Made by a program: the position numbers and the translations under genes
Source: a virus
Virus record (IMG/VR): IMGVR_UViG_3300036945_000184
Location: 1-23,051 of that record
Direction: 5' to 3' (one strand)
Length of the DNA: 23,051 nucleotides
Shown: piece by piece, positions 1-6,574 of the stretch
Layout of the letters: each line of letters begins with the position of its first letter
Position numbering within the stretch: position 1 is the first letter of the stretch
Notes under the pieces: generated by a model
What the model saw: the letters and a program-made list of their open reading frames with translations, nothing else
Database searches by the model: none
What the model was told of the DNA's origin: nothing

Positions 1-1
1 T

Positions 2-193
2 AATGGTGGCTATGTTTCAGGTTCAGCAAATGTGGGTGGCGCAACTTGGGTTGTAGGTTCAAATCTACTATTTATGAACGGCTCATCCGATTACTTGGAA
101 GTTTATCTTTTTCAAAATTCGGGCTCTGGTGCAAATACTTCAACAGGGCAAAATGGTGTTTCATTTAATGGCTCAATGGTAAGGGCTGCATAA
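2..193 (+). CDS. Tail fibre protein, C-terminal end (partial)
   Basis: An open frame enters from the left edge and stops at TAA 191-193, leaving 63 residues. They are rich in Gly, Ser, Asn and aromatic residues (for example VGGATWVVGSNLLFMNGSSD and GVSFNGSMVRAA), the composition of beta-rich receptor-binding tips of phage tail fibres. The next three genes are also tail-type, which supports the call. The start and most of the protein lie outside the window, so the fibre subfamily cannot be named. Confidence 0.6.
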   Translation, partial: NGGYVSGSANVGGATWVVGSNLLFMNGSSDYLEVYLFQNSGSGANTSTGQNGVSFNGSMVRAA

Positions 194-363
194 TGACGTT
201 ATACGAAAAAATCATGGCTCTTTATCCTAGCCTTACGCAACAGGATTTTTGCACAGTCATCCGCTTGCAAAACGATTCTGATGGCAACGGCGACTACATC
301 GCTGACTGGTCACACCTCACATTGCCCAAACCCACTCAGGAGCAGCTTGATGCCGCTATCTAA
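193..363 (+). CDS. Small tail-fibre-associated protein (56 aa)
   Basis: A 56-residue frame starts with an ATG sharing one base with the preceding stop (TAATG). It begins MTLYEKIMALYPSLTQQDF and contains LQNDSDGNGDYIADW and PTQEQLDAA. Small proteins with a DGxGxYIxxW-type stretch and a terminal P-T-xEQLxAA element sit next to phage tail fibre genes and are often annotated as tail-assembly or XkdW-like; the exact role is unknown. Its last 14 bases overlap the start of the following HNH gene. Confidence 0.65.
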   Translation: MTLYEKIMALYPSLTQQDFCTVIRLQNDSDGNGDYIADWSHLTLPKPTQEQLDAAI

Positions 364-835
364 AGAACGTCTGCACGAACTGTTTGAGTACCGTGACGGC
401 ATGTTGTTTTGGAAACAGACACTGAGCAATGTGGCCCAAAAAGGCAAACGTGCTGGTTGCCTGTCAACAAACACTTATGGCTCGGTCATGATTGACAAGA
501 AGGCATATTGCATCCACAAGATTGTTTTTATGATGCATCATGGCTTTATGCCAGATCAGGTTGACCACAAAGACGGCAACCGACAAAACCACAAAATAGA
601 AAACTTGCGTCCTGCCAACAACTCATTGAACTCAATGAACAAGGGGGCGCAAAGCAACAATAAGTCAGGCGTGAAAAACGTCTGCTGGAACGCAACACAC
701 AAAAAGTGGCTTGTTCAGGTCAATGCTTTTGGCAAACGGGTTGTGTCAAAGATGGTTGAAGACTTAGAGCTTGCGGAGTTGGTTGCTGAAGAAGCGCGGC
801 GCAAGTATCACGGTAACTTTGCTTGGGGAACATAA
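350..835 (+). CDS. HNH homing-type endonuclease with AP2-like domain
   Basis: The start is placed at ATG 350 because AGGAG lies at 338-342, 7 bases upstream; an in-frame ATG at 281 would overlap the previous gene far more and lacks this site. The 161-residue product has an HNH_3-type core at about 71-87 (VDHKDGNRQNHKIENLR) and an AP2-like DNA-binding segment at about 106-155. Such free-standing enzymes nick or cut DNA and spread themselves between related phages. It sits between two tail-fibre-type genes and overlaps both neighbours, as a homing gene inserted at a gene junction would. A paralogue of the same architecture lies at 18429-18914. Confidence 0.88.
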   Translation: MPLSKERLHELFEYRDGMLFWKQTLSNVAQKGKRAGCLSTNTYGSVMIDKKAYCIHKIVFMMHHGFMPDQVDHKDGNRQNHKIENLRPANNSLNSMNKGAQSNNKSGVKNVCWNATHKKWLVQVNAFGKRVVSKMVEDLELAELVAEEARRKYHGNFAWGT

Positions 836-1617
836 TGGCTGGCAATATTGTAATTTCACAAATTAACGGTGGTGCTATTGGCGTAAAGAACGTCATCATC
901 AACGGCAACTTTCAGATTAACCAGCGTGGTGTATCTGGCACTGTTACCTTGGCTGCTGGCGCTTACGGACATGACCGCTTCAAGGCTGGTGCTTCTGGTT
1001 GCACATACACGTTTGCCACTTCTAACAACGTCACGACACTGACCATCTCTGCTGGATCACTTATTCAAGTAGTTGAGGGCTTGAATCTTTACACCGACAC
1101 CTACACCTTGTCGTGGACTGGTACTGCTCAAGGCAAGATTGGCGCTGGCTCTTATGCTGGCTCTGGAGTTACTGGCTCTGTGACTGGTGGAACAAACTTG
1201 AACATTGAGTTCAATACAGGCACTTTGTCTTTGGTACAGCTTGAAGCTGGCAGCGTTGCTTCCCCGTTTGAGCGCAGGGACTACGGGCGTGAGTTGGCGA
1301 TGTGTCAGCGGTACTTCCAAGTGATTGGCGACCTATCGCGTTTAACAGGTATGGCTTTTAACTCCACGGCAAATCCTATTTCGTGGCCGCTTGCGGTAAC
1401 TATGCGCGCGTCTCCATCAACTGTTTCGCTGTCGGGAACTGGGTCAAGCACTGTGCTGATCGGCGGCAGTAACCTTGCACTTACAGGGATAAGTAGTGTG
1501 GTTGTTAGTCCAAGCATTGTGTCATTTGATGCGAATGTCGCGTCTGGCGGCACATCTGGATTTGGCTGTCAACTTCGATTGTCGGGTTCTTCAATTTCAG
1601 CATCAGCGGAGATATAA
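835..1617 (+). CDS. Tail fibre / receptor-binding-like protein
   Basis: The start is ATG 835, overlapping the HNH stop as TAATG; an in-frame ATG 12 bases earlier is less likely. The 260-residue product opens with NVIINGNFQINQRGVSG, a stretch common in phage tail and capsid-decoration proteins, then a beta-rich carbohydrate-binding-like region. At about residues 135-155 come LVQLEAGSVASPFERRDYGR and the LAMCQRYF element, typical of tail fibre proteins where a jelly-roll-like module ends. The remaining third is Ser/Gly/Val-rich. It probably forms part of the fibre or of a tip contacting the host surface. The assignment rests on motifs and context, not on a full-length match. Confidence 0.7.
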   Translation: MAGNIVISQINGGAIGVKNVIINGNFQINQRGVSGTVTLAAGAYGHDRFKAGASGCTYTFATSNNVTTLTISAGSLIQVVEGLNLYTDTYTLSWTGTAQGKIGAGSYAGSGVTGSVTGGTNLNIEFNTGTLSLVQLEAGSVASPFERRDYGRELAMCQRYFQVIGDLSRLTGMAFNSTANPISWPLAVTMRASPSTVSLSGTGSSTVLIGGSNLALTGISSVVVSPSIVSFDANVASGGTSGFGCQLRLSGSSISASAEI

Positions 1618-1785
1618 ATGTACAAACTTCAAGTTGATAGAGACACACAACAACAGTCCGATTTTGCCCAAAAAATAACTGAAGACGGTTCTTTTGTGTT
1701 TGTAAATAGAACAACGGACGCTGAGTACCTGAAATGGCTGGCCGAGGGCAATGAGCCACTTCCGGCAGACACACAACCAGAGTAA
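1618..1785 (+). CDS. Small tail-region protein (55 aa)
   Basis: ATG 1618 follows directly on the previous TAA. The 55-residue product begins MYKLQVDRDTQ and has AEYLKWLAEGNEPLPAD near its end. The xxYLxWLAEGNxPxPAD element recurs in small proteins beside phage tail fibre genes and in tail-fibre assembly-type proteins. Its function is not established; position suggests a role in fibre assembly or attachment. There is no membrane segment. Confidence 0.65.
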   Translation: MYKLQVDRDTQQQSDFAQKITEDGSFVFVNRTTDAEYLKWLAEGNEPLPADTQPE

Positions 1786-1816
1786 AATCTGGCAACACTT
1801 TTAGCTGAGTCGTGAC

Positions 1817-2050
1817 ATGGACAACCAACAACTTTTTAACCTAGTCGTATCCGTTGCAGGGTTCTTGGCTGTCTTTGTTTTCTATCAGGTCATGCAGCGT
1901 CTTCAACGCTTGGAAGACTCGCTAGGCGCACTTGAAAAGCAGTTGCCGCACGATTACGTCACCAAAGATGACTATCGCTCTGACATCAAAGAAATCAAAG
2001 ACATCTTGCGACAAATCTTTGATAAGTTAGATGGGAAGGCAGACAAATGA
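1817..2050 (+). CDS. Small membrane protein with coiled coil, lysis region
   Basis: This 77-residue protein has one hydrophobic segment near the N-terminus (about 7-25, FNLVVSVAGFLAVFVFYQV) followed by a charged, probably coiled-coil tail with LQRLEDSLGALEKQL and IKEIKDILRQIFDKL. One membrane anchor plus a coiled coil resembles accessory lysis proteins (holin-like or i-spanin-like), and the genes that follow include a recognisable holin and lysozyme. No lipobox is seen. Exact function is unknown. Its stop overlaps the next start as ATGA. Confidence 0.65.
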   Translation: MDNQQLFNLVVSVAGFLAVFVFYQVMQRLQRLEDSLGALEKQLPHDYVTKDDYRSDIKEIKDILRQIFDKLDGKADK

Positions 2051-2139
2051 GAGACTTTGCCGAGGCTTTTGTCGCGGCAGTTGTCATTGTTTGTATTGTT
2101 ATCTGGACAGCAAAAGTAATGATTGAGGTTTTGTCATGA
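2047..2139 (+). CDS. Tiny single-pass membrane protein (30 aa)
   Basis: A 30-residue frame is coupled on both sides by ATGA overlaps (2047-2050 and 2136-2139), which supports it as a real gene despite its size. It begins MRDFAEAFVAAVVIVCIV and is almost wholly one transmembrane helix (about residues 7-22) with little outside it. Such miniproteins in lysis cassettes may modulate holin timing or act as small membrane disruptors. I recognise no named family. Confidence 0.6.
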   Translation: MRDFAEAFVAAVVIVCIVIWTAKVMIEVLS

Positions 2140-2642
2140 TTGGCTTGTTACTTGATCCAGAAGCAGCACTTGATGCGGTAAACAAAGCGGTATCGCTGGT
2201 CAAGAAGGCTAGTGCAACTGCTCAGAACATCGAGTCCCTTGCTCCCACTCTTGGCAAATACTTTGATGCCAAGGCTAATGCTATTGCGTCTGCTGAAGCG
2301 GCCAAGGCTGGCACGTTTGGCGGCTCGTCAATGGGTAAGGCTCTTGAGCTTGAGCTTGCTATCGATGCTCAACGTGAGTTTGAAGAAGACCTGAAGCGTC
2401 TTTTTTGGAACGCCAACAAGATGGATGTTTGGCAGAAGATCAAAGCTCGTGCTGTGGTGATGGAAGCTGAAGCTGCCAAGGCTGCTGGAAAAGCTAAAGA
2501 AGCTGCCCGCAAGAAAAAGATCAAAGACCAAGAAGACATTGAAGTTGCTATTGCTGGAACACTTGCTGTACTGATTCTTGCTGGATTGGTTTGGGGTGGC
2601 TGGGAAATGTTAATGCACTGCAAGAACAACGGCTGTGGGTAA
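2136..2642 (+). CDS. Lysis-region protein with C-terminal TM segment
   Basis: This 168-residue protein is mostly alpha-helical and rich in Ala, Lys and Glu, with a conserved-looking GGSSMGKALELELA stretch near residue 63, a long charged helix, and one C-terminal membrane segment (about 138-160, VAIAGTLAVLILAGLVWGGW). Proteins of this layout, with an xxMxxALE element, a basic helix and a terminal anchor, occur next to lysis genes in aquatic podoviruses. A spanin-like or tail-associated role is possible but not shown. Both ends overlap neighbouring genes. Confidence 0.65.
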   Translation: MIGLLLDPEAALDAVNKAVSLVKKASATAQNIESLAPTLGKYFDAKANAIASAEAAKAGTFGGSSMGKALELELAIDAQREFEEDLKRLFWNANKMDVWQKIKARAVVMEAEAAKAAGKAKEAARKKKIKDQEDIEVAIAGTLAVLILAGLVWGGWEMLMHCKNNGCG

Positions 2643-2830
2643 TGTGGAAGATCATCAAGTGGTTTGACGTTGGAGCAAACTACAAACTTGGGATTGACCG
2701 ATTTATCAAGCTGTGTTGCATGGCGATCATGTTTAACTGGTTCCTTGATATGCTTTATGTTTTGCCTATTGAGGACTCAAAAGCCTTGATTGACTTTGCA
2801 AAAAGCAATGTGATGTTGTCAGACGAATAA
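2642..2830 (+). CDS. Small membrane protein (62 aa), lysis region
   Basis: The start is ATG 2642, sharing a base with the preceding TAA. The product begins MWKIIKWFDVGANYKLG and has one hydrophobic segment at about 24-43 (KLCCMAIMFNWFLDMLYVLP). The Lys/Trp-rich N-terminus and acidic C-terminus resemble other short phage membrane proteins, but no family is recognised. It lies just before the holin gene, so a role in lysis is inferred only from position. Confidence 0.6.
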   Translation: MWKIIKWFDVGANYKLGIDRFIKLCCMAIMFNWFLDMLYVLPIEDSKALIDFAKSNVMLSDE

Positions 2831-2841
2831 CTGGAGTTTTT

Positions 2842-3366
2842 ATGCTTTCTTTGATTTCTACGCTTGGTGGCTTGCTGATTTCTGGCTTGCCTAAGTTGCT
2901 TGAGTATTTCCAAAACAAAGCTGACCAAAAGCATGAGTTGGCTTTGGCTGGTCTGCAAAAGGAACGTGAGCTTGCTTTGGCTGCTGCTGGCTTTGCTGCT
3001 CAAGTCAAGATCGAAGAAATCCGCACAGAACAAGTTGCCATGCAAACGCAACAAGTTGAGATGCAAACGACTGCCGAGATGACAAAAGGCGCTCAAGACC
3101 ATGACAAGGCTGTTCTTGCCAAAGCGTCTACATGGGTTGCCAACTACATCGGCACTGTTCGCCCAACAGTAACGTACATCTTTGTGCTTGAGTTGACATT
3201 GATTAACGCATGGTTGGCTTGGTATGTTTGGTACAACGAAAAGTTGATTACAAGCCTTGATGACTTGGTGAAGTTTAGCGACATCATTTTTAGCGCAGAC
3301 GAGATGGCAATGCTTGGCGGCGTGATTGGTTTCTGGTTTGGGTCCAGAAATTGGGATAAGAAATGA
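2842..3366 (+). CDS. Holin, 3-TM GTA-type
   Basis: The 174-residue protein has a hydrophobic N-terminus (about 1-20), a long charged coiled coil rich in Gln, Glu and Lys (about 25-90), then two hydrophobic segments (about 110-131, VTYIFVLELTLINAWLAWYV, and about 153-167, ending VIGFWFGSRNW). A xVRPxVTY entry helix and an FWFGxR-type last helix are typical of the GTA_holin_3TM family. It would form inner-membrane lesions that release the endolysin. ATGA coupling to the lysozyme gene supports this. An upstream GGAG (2832-2835) gives a normal start. Confidence 0.82.
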   Translation: MLSLISTLGGLLISGLPKLLEYFQNKADQKHELALAGLQKERELALAAAGFAAQVKIEEIRTEQVAMQTQQVEMQTTAEMTKGAQDHDKAVLAKASTWVANYIGTVRPTVTYIFVLELTLINAWLAWYVWYNEKLITSLDDLVKFSDIIFSADEMAMLGGVIGFWFGSRNWDKK

Positions 3367-3869
3367 AGCTCTCCAAAGCTGGCGCAGACTTGATGCACCG
3401 CTTTGAAGGGTGCAAAAACAAACCTTACCTTTGTCCGGCTCACATCTGGACAATTGGTTACGGCCATGTGCTGTACCAAGAACAAATCAGATTGCCGATG
3501 GTGCGGGTTGAGGGAAAAGACATTCCAATGATCCGAAAAGAGATGCCGTTAAAGCCGGAGGACAACCGTGTTTGGTCAAAAGAAGAAATCGAAAAACTAT
3601 TCGCTGATGATGTCGCGTCTTTTGAACGTGGTGTTCTACGACTTGTTCTCGGTGTTGTTGGCAAGCAAGGCGCTTTTGACGCTCTTGTCTCTATATCCTT
3701 CAATTTCGGGTTAGGCAACCTTCAGCGCTCAACCATCCGCATGAAAGCCAATAGAGGCGATTGGGAGGGTGCAGCAGAGGCTTTCATGGCTTGGACTAAG
3801 GGTGGTGGCAAAGAGCTTCCCGGCCTCGTTAAAAGGCGTGTGGCAGAAAAAACATTATTTCTGTCATAA
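3363..3869 (+). CDS. Endolysin, T4-type lysozyme
   Basis: This 168-residue phage lysozyme (glycoside hydrolase family 24) cleaves the glycan strands of peptidoglycan. The catalytic region runs FEGCKNKPYLC to WTIGYGH, with Glu15, Cys24 and Thr30 at the same spacing as the Glu-Asp-Thr triad of T4 lysozyme; the Asp is replaced by Cys, a variation known in phage endolysins. Later come FDALVSISFNFGLGNL and a terminal GLVKRRVAEKTLF element, as in the family. No signal peptide or SAR-type N-terminal helix is seen, so it depends on the coupled holin. Confidence 0.93.
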   Translation: MKLSKAGADLMHRFEGCKNKPYLCPAHIWTIGYGHVLYQEQIRLPMVRVEGKDIPMIRKEMPLKPEDNRVWSKEEIEKLFADDVASFERGVLRLVLGVVGKQGAFDALVSISFNFGLGNLQRSTIRMKANRGDWEGAAEAFMAWTKGGGKELPGLVKRRVAEKTLFLS

Positions 3870-3900
3870 CTGCTTCACATTTTCGGATTTCAATACACTC

Positions 3901-4317
3901 ATGATAAAGCGTGTTGACATTCGCAAAGGTTCTATTCAAGACAGGCTGTTGGCACTTCAAAAAACATGCTTGCCTTATGACATCCCTATTGACACAAACT
4001 TTGGCTGCTGGTGGATTGCTACTCGGGACGGCCGGGATATTGGTTTTGCGGGTCTTACTAGGGCTGTTAGCTGGACTGATTGTGGTTACTTGTGTCGCGC
4101 TGGTGTTGTTCCAGATGCTCGTGGACAAGGCTTGCAAAAAGAGTTTATTCGTGTCCGAATCCGTCAAGCAAAAGCTCTTGGCTGGAAGTGGCTTGTAACT
4201 GATACGACAGACAATCCAGCATCCTCAAACAGTCTGATTGCTTGTGGCTTCAAACTGTTTGAACCTTCAAACCCTTGGGGTTTTAAAAACGCGCTGTACT
4301 GGCGAAGGAAATTGTAA
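3901..4317 (+). CDS. GNAT-family acetyltransferase
   Basis: The start is ATG 3901 (MIKRVDIRKG); the open frame extends further upstream but only through the lysozyme gene. The 138-residue protein has the acetyl-CoA-binding motif A at about 74-83 (VVPDARGQGL) and a C-terminal ASSNSLIACGFKLF element, typical of GNAT N-acetyltransferases. The substrate is unknown. Several phages carry a small GNAT beside lysis or packaging genes. It overlaps the next gene by one base (TAATG). Confidence 0.85.
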   Translation: MIKRVDIRKGSIQDRLLALQKTCLPYDIPIDTNFGCWWIATRDGRDIGFAGLTRAVSWTDCGYLCRAGVVPDARGQGLQKEFIRVRIRQAKALGWKWLVTDTTDNPASSNSLIACGFKLFEPSNPWGFKNALYWRRKL

Positions 4318-5291
4318 TGACGGCAAGTTTATACACAGATAGCCAAATCATCAGTGCTATTGAGAACAGCAAATCAATGCAAGAGGCCAGTCTAATGCTC
4401 AAGATTGACCTATCGTCTTTGTACAAGCGCCGCCGCCGTATTGAGTTTAAGACCAAGGACGCAATCAAAGCAAATCACGTAAAACAAAGTCGGCCAGAGT
4501 TGCAGGTAAACACAACTCACGCAAAATCTAAAAACCTTGGCATCTTGAATGGCACTGTCATTGTCTTTTCTGACGCACACTTTTGGCCGGGTATCAGAAC
4601 AACAGCCTTTGAAGGTTTGTTGTGGGCGATCAAAGAACTCAAGCCTAAAGCCGTGATTGCTAACGGCGACATTTTTGATGGCGCTGGCATCTCTCGTCAT
4701 CCCCGGATTGGCTGGGCTAAAGCTCCTTCTGTCATTGAAGAACTGAAGGCTTGCACGATCACAATGAGTGAGATTGAAGAAGCGGCAAAGAAGGCTCGTT
4801 ACAACGTCAGATTGATGTGGCCGTTGGGCAACCATGATGCGCGGTTTGAGACATTCCTTGCCGCCAATGCTCCGCAGTATGAGCACGTTAAGGGCTTCAG
4901 CTTGCAAGACCACTTCCCTGATTGGGAGCCTTGCTGGGCAGTCTGGCTGAACGACTCAACTATTGTTAAGCATCGATTCAAGGGCGGTATTCACGCAACA
5001 CACAACAATGCAATCTGGTCTGGAAAGAACATCATCACAGGGCACTTGCACAGCTTGAAGGTTACGCCATTCAGCGATTACAACGGTGTTCGTTACGGTA
5101 TTGATACTGGCACACTGGCAGAGCCTTATGGCCCTCAGTTTGAGGATTACACAGAGCAAGGCCCATTGAACTGGCGATCAGGCTTTGCTGTGCTGACGTT
5201 TGTTGATGGCAAGCTGTTGTTGCCTGAGCTGGTTACAACACACAGCCCCGATTCCATTGAATTCCGAGGCCGTGTGATTAAAGTAAAGTAA
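4317..5291 (+). CDS. Calcineurin-like metallophosphoesterase
   Basis: This 324-residue protein carries the metallophosphoesterase motifs in order: D-x-H at 86-88 (FSDAHFW), GD at 117-118 (NGDIFD), GNHD at 171-174, His226/His229 (GGIHATHN), and GHLH at 242-245. A helix-turn-helix-like N-terminus (about 8-45, SQIISAIENSKSMQEASLML) precedes the catalytic domain. The enzyme would bind two metals and hydrolyse a phosphodiester, possibly nucleic acid or a nucleotide. It ends the rightward lysis block and converges on the leftward operon with only 7 bases between. Confidence 0.92.
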   Translation: MTASLYTDSQIISAIENSKSMQEASLMLKIDLSSLYKRRRRIEFKTKDAIKANHVKQSRPELQVNTTHAKSKNLGILNGTVIVFSDAHFWPGIRTTAFEGLLWAIKELKPKAVIANGDIFDGAGISRHPRIGWAKAPSVIEELKACTITMSEIEEAAKKARYNVRLMWPLGNHDARFETFLAANAPQYEHVKGFSLQDHFPDWEPCWAVWLNDSTIVKHRFKGGIHATHNNAIWSGKNIITGHLHSLKVTPFSDYNGVRYGIDTGTLAEPYGPQFEDYTEQGPLNWRSGFAVLTFVDGKLLLPELVTTHSPDSIEFRGRVIKVK

Positions 5292-5298
5292 GCTGCTC

Positions 5299-5511
5299 TT
5301 ACTGAACAACAGGTTCTTCTTCTGAGGAACCTTCTTCATCGTCTTCATTTTCCTCGTCATCAAGTGCGTTGAATTCATAGCACTGAATCCAGCCTTCTGT
5401 TTCTTGGAAGTTGATGAAGTCTTTGAGGACTTCAATCACATCAAAGTCATTAGTCTCGATTGTCACTTTGCCGTTACCGAGCCAGCCAATTTCCATTTCA
5501 AACTTGTACAT
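5299..5511 (-). CDS. Small protein with strongly acidic tail (70 aa)
   Basis: This is the last gene of the leftward operon, with AGGAG about 7 bases upstream of its ATG. Residues 1-50 look like a small alpha-beta fold (MYKFEMEIGWLGNGKVTIE). The last 20 residues are dominated by Asp and Glu (DDEENEDDEE, then SSEEEP). No family is recognised. Acidic tails can mimic nucleic acid or bind basic proteins, but nothing here proves either. Confidence 0.6.
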   Translation of the reverse strand: MYKFEMEIGWLGNGKVTIETNDFDVIEVLKDFINFQETEGWIQCYEFNALDDEENEDDEEGSSEEEPVVQ

Positions 5512-5569
5512 GATGAACTCCTGAAGCAGCGGATTGCTGCAAATTTATCTTAGGTTGAGAAAATGACAA

Positions 5570-5863
5570 TTAAGTGTCTGAGCTTTTTTTGTATTGCAGT
5601 TCCAGCAAAAGCTGAAGGTAGTGAATCGCTTTTTCAATGTCAGCAGCGCCGTTCTTCTCTTTGTGTCGGGTGACATACTTGATGACGTTACCCTCACAAA
5701 ATCCAAGATTGTTGCTGTGGATGTAGACGATTGGCTGGATGCCTTTGTCTTTGTAGTGACTGCCTGACACTTGTTTATCTAAGGCAGATAGCTTCAATGA
5801 AAGGCTGCAACGGCCAAGATTTGCACAATGAACATGATTGGTACAAGTATCGCAAAGCATCAC
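5570..5863 (-). CDS. DUF3310 protein (nucleotide-kinase-like) with Cys cluster
   Basis: This 97-residue protein has an N-terminal Cys4 cluster (Cys4, 7, 13, 19) and then the DUF3310 signature VSGSHYKDKGIQPIVYIHSN, GFCEGNVIKYVTRHK and a helical C-terminus (AADIEKAIHYLQLLLEL). DUF3310 includes the region related to T7 gp1.7, a phage nucleotide kinase; these short versions are usually annotated only as DUF3310. The start overlaps the MazG-like gene as ATGA, so the two are translated together, consistent with nucleotide-pool management. The Cys cluster is likely a zinc site. Confidence 0.85.
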   Translation of the reverse strand: MMLCDTCTNHVHCANLGRCSLSLKLSALDKQVSGSHYKDKGIQPIVYIHSNNLGFCEGNVIKYVTRHKEKNGAADIEKAIHYLQLLLELQYKKSSDT

Positions 5864-6165
5864 GACTCCTTTACAAAGATGCCTTCTGGTGTCAGATAAC
5901 CCTTGCGGTCTTTTATCTGCCCATAAGCGTGGTTAAAACAGCTCACAAGGTCAAGATCAGCAGTGGCGCAACCCATGACAAGGGTAACAAGAATATCGCC
6001 GTAGGCATCGATCATGGCCGCTTTGTCATTCGCCTCAATCGCATCGAACAACTCTTGCACTTCCTCAAGTGTTTTCTTGGCCTGTGCTTTGGGATTGCTG
6101 TTCTGGACAATGCCTCTGGCCTCACCCCACTGGATGACCTTCATTTCGGTTTGTGCGTAACTCAT
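5860..6165 (-). CDS. MazG-like nucleotide pyrophosphohydrolase
   Basis: The start is taken at ATG 6165, giving an ATGA overlap with the upstream gene; a GTG at 6174 is also in frame. The 101-residue all-alpha protein has the EExxE metal-binding motif at 34-38 (LEEVQELFDAI) and a second acidic pair at 53 and 57 (IDAYGDIL), the pattern of the MazG/all-alpha NTP-PPase family. It would hydrolyse NTPs or dNTPs to monophosphates, sanitising the pool or adjusting it for phage DNA synthesis. Its operon neighbours are DUF3310 and a winged-helix protein. Confidence 0.88.
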   Translation of the reverse strand: MSYAQTEMKVIQWGEARGIVQNSNPKAQAKKTLEEVQELFDAIEANDKAAMIDAYGDILVTLVMGCATADLDLVSCFNHAYGQIKDRKGYLTPEGIFVKES

Positions 6166-6473
6166 ACCGTCCACTCTCTTTCATTGCGTCCTGAATTGGA
6201 CTTGACGTTGTTGCCTGTTAGCGAAATAAAGCCCATGACTTTCATTTCGTTTAAGCGACGAGCAACTTGATTGCTTTCAAGGCCAGTCAGCTTTGCAATG
6301 CCATCTTTTCCAAGTGGCCCGTTTTTCTCTAAACAATCACGGATGATCCGGTGATGCTTGGATGCAACTTCTTTAACGCTGTCTGCCGCTTCAAACGATG
6401 TGATGGGGTCTTCCTTTCTTACCCGTGGGAAAAGGTCTAAAGGATTGCCGCCAAAAAAATCAGAGAATTTCAT
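6162..6473 (-). CDS. Winged-helix DNA-binding regulator
   Basis: This 103-residue protein has DPITSFEAADSV, then a helix-turn-helix region (IIRDCLEKNGPLGKDGIAKL and SNQVARRLNEMKVMGFI) and a beta-wing with an xGRxEREW end. This layout is common to small phage proteins in early operons, related to MarR-type winged helices. It probably binds DNA and may regulate the operon it belongs to. An AAGGAAT site precedes ATG 6473. Upstream lies the structured stretch 6485-6546. Confidence 0.8.
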   Translation of the reverse strand: MKFSDFFGGNPLDLFPRVRKEDPITSFEAADSVKEVASKHHRIIRDCLEKNGPLGKDGIAKLTGLESNQVARRLNEMKVMGFISLTGNNVKSNSGRNEREWTV

Positions 6474-6484
6474 GTTTATTCCTT

Positions 6485-6546
6485 AAAGGTTGGGCCTACT
6501 CGCTGCGTCTGTTTGGTACATCTATCCGATGTGGAACTCAACCTTT
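6485..6546. repeat. 8-bp inverted repeat enclosing an inner hairpin
   Basis: AAAGGTTG at 6485-6492 is complementary to CAACCTTT at 6539-6546. Inside, ACATC (6518-6522) pairs with GATGT (6528-6532). Together they could fold the leader of the winged-helix gene into a closed, branched RNA. The right arm borders a short CCG-CTTT-CGG hairpin. It is not a tRNA: there are no D or T arms. Function is unknown; leader control or operator use is possible. Confidence 0.4.
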
Positions 6547-6574
6547 ACAGCATCCGCTTTCGGCCCCGTTTTAA

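Noticed and set aside
51-66. T-arm-like GTAGGTTCAAATCTAC suggesting a tRNA
   Set aside because: It lies within the tail fibre reading frame and no acceptor, D or anticodon stem can be drawn around it.
281-349. Longer N-terminus for the first HNH gene (ATG 281)
   Set aside because: ATG 350 has AGGAG 7 bases upstream and shortens the overlap with the 56-aa gene; the extra 23 residues do not look like HNH_3 sequence.
2755-3453. 232-codon minus-strand frame opposite the holin gene
   Set aside because: It lies opposite a recognised holin, crosses gene boundaries, has biased composition of an antisense shadow, and no ribosome binding site in a matching operon.
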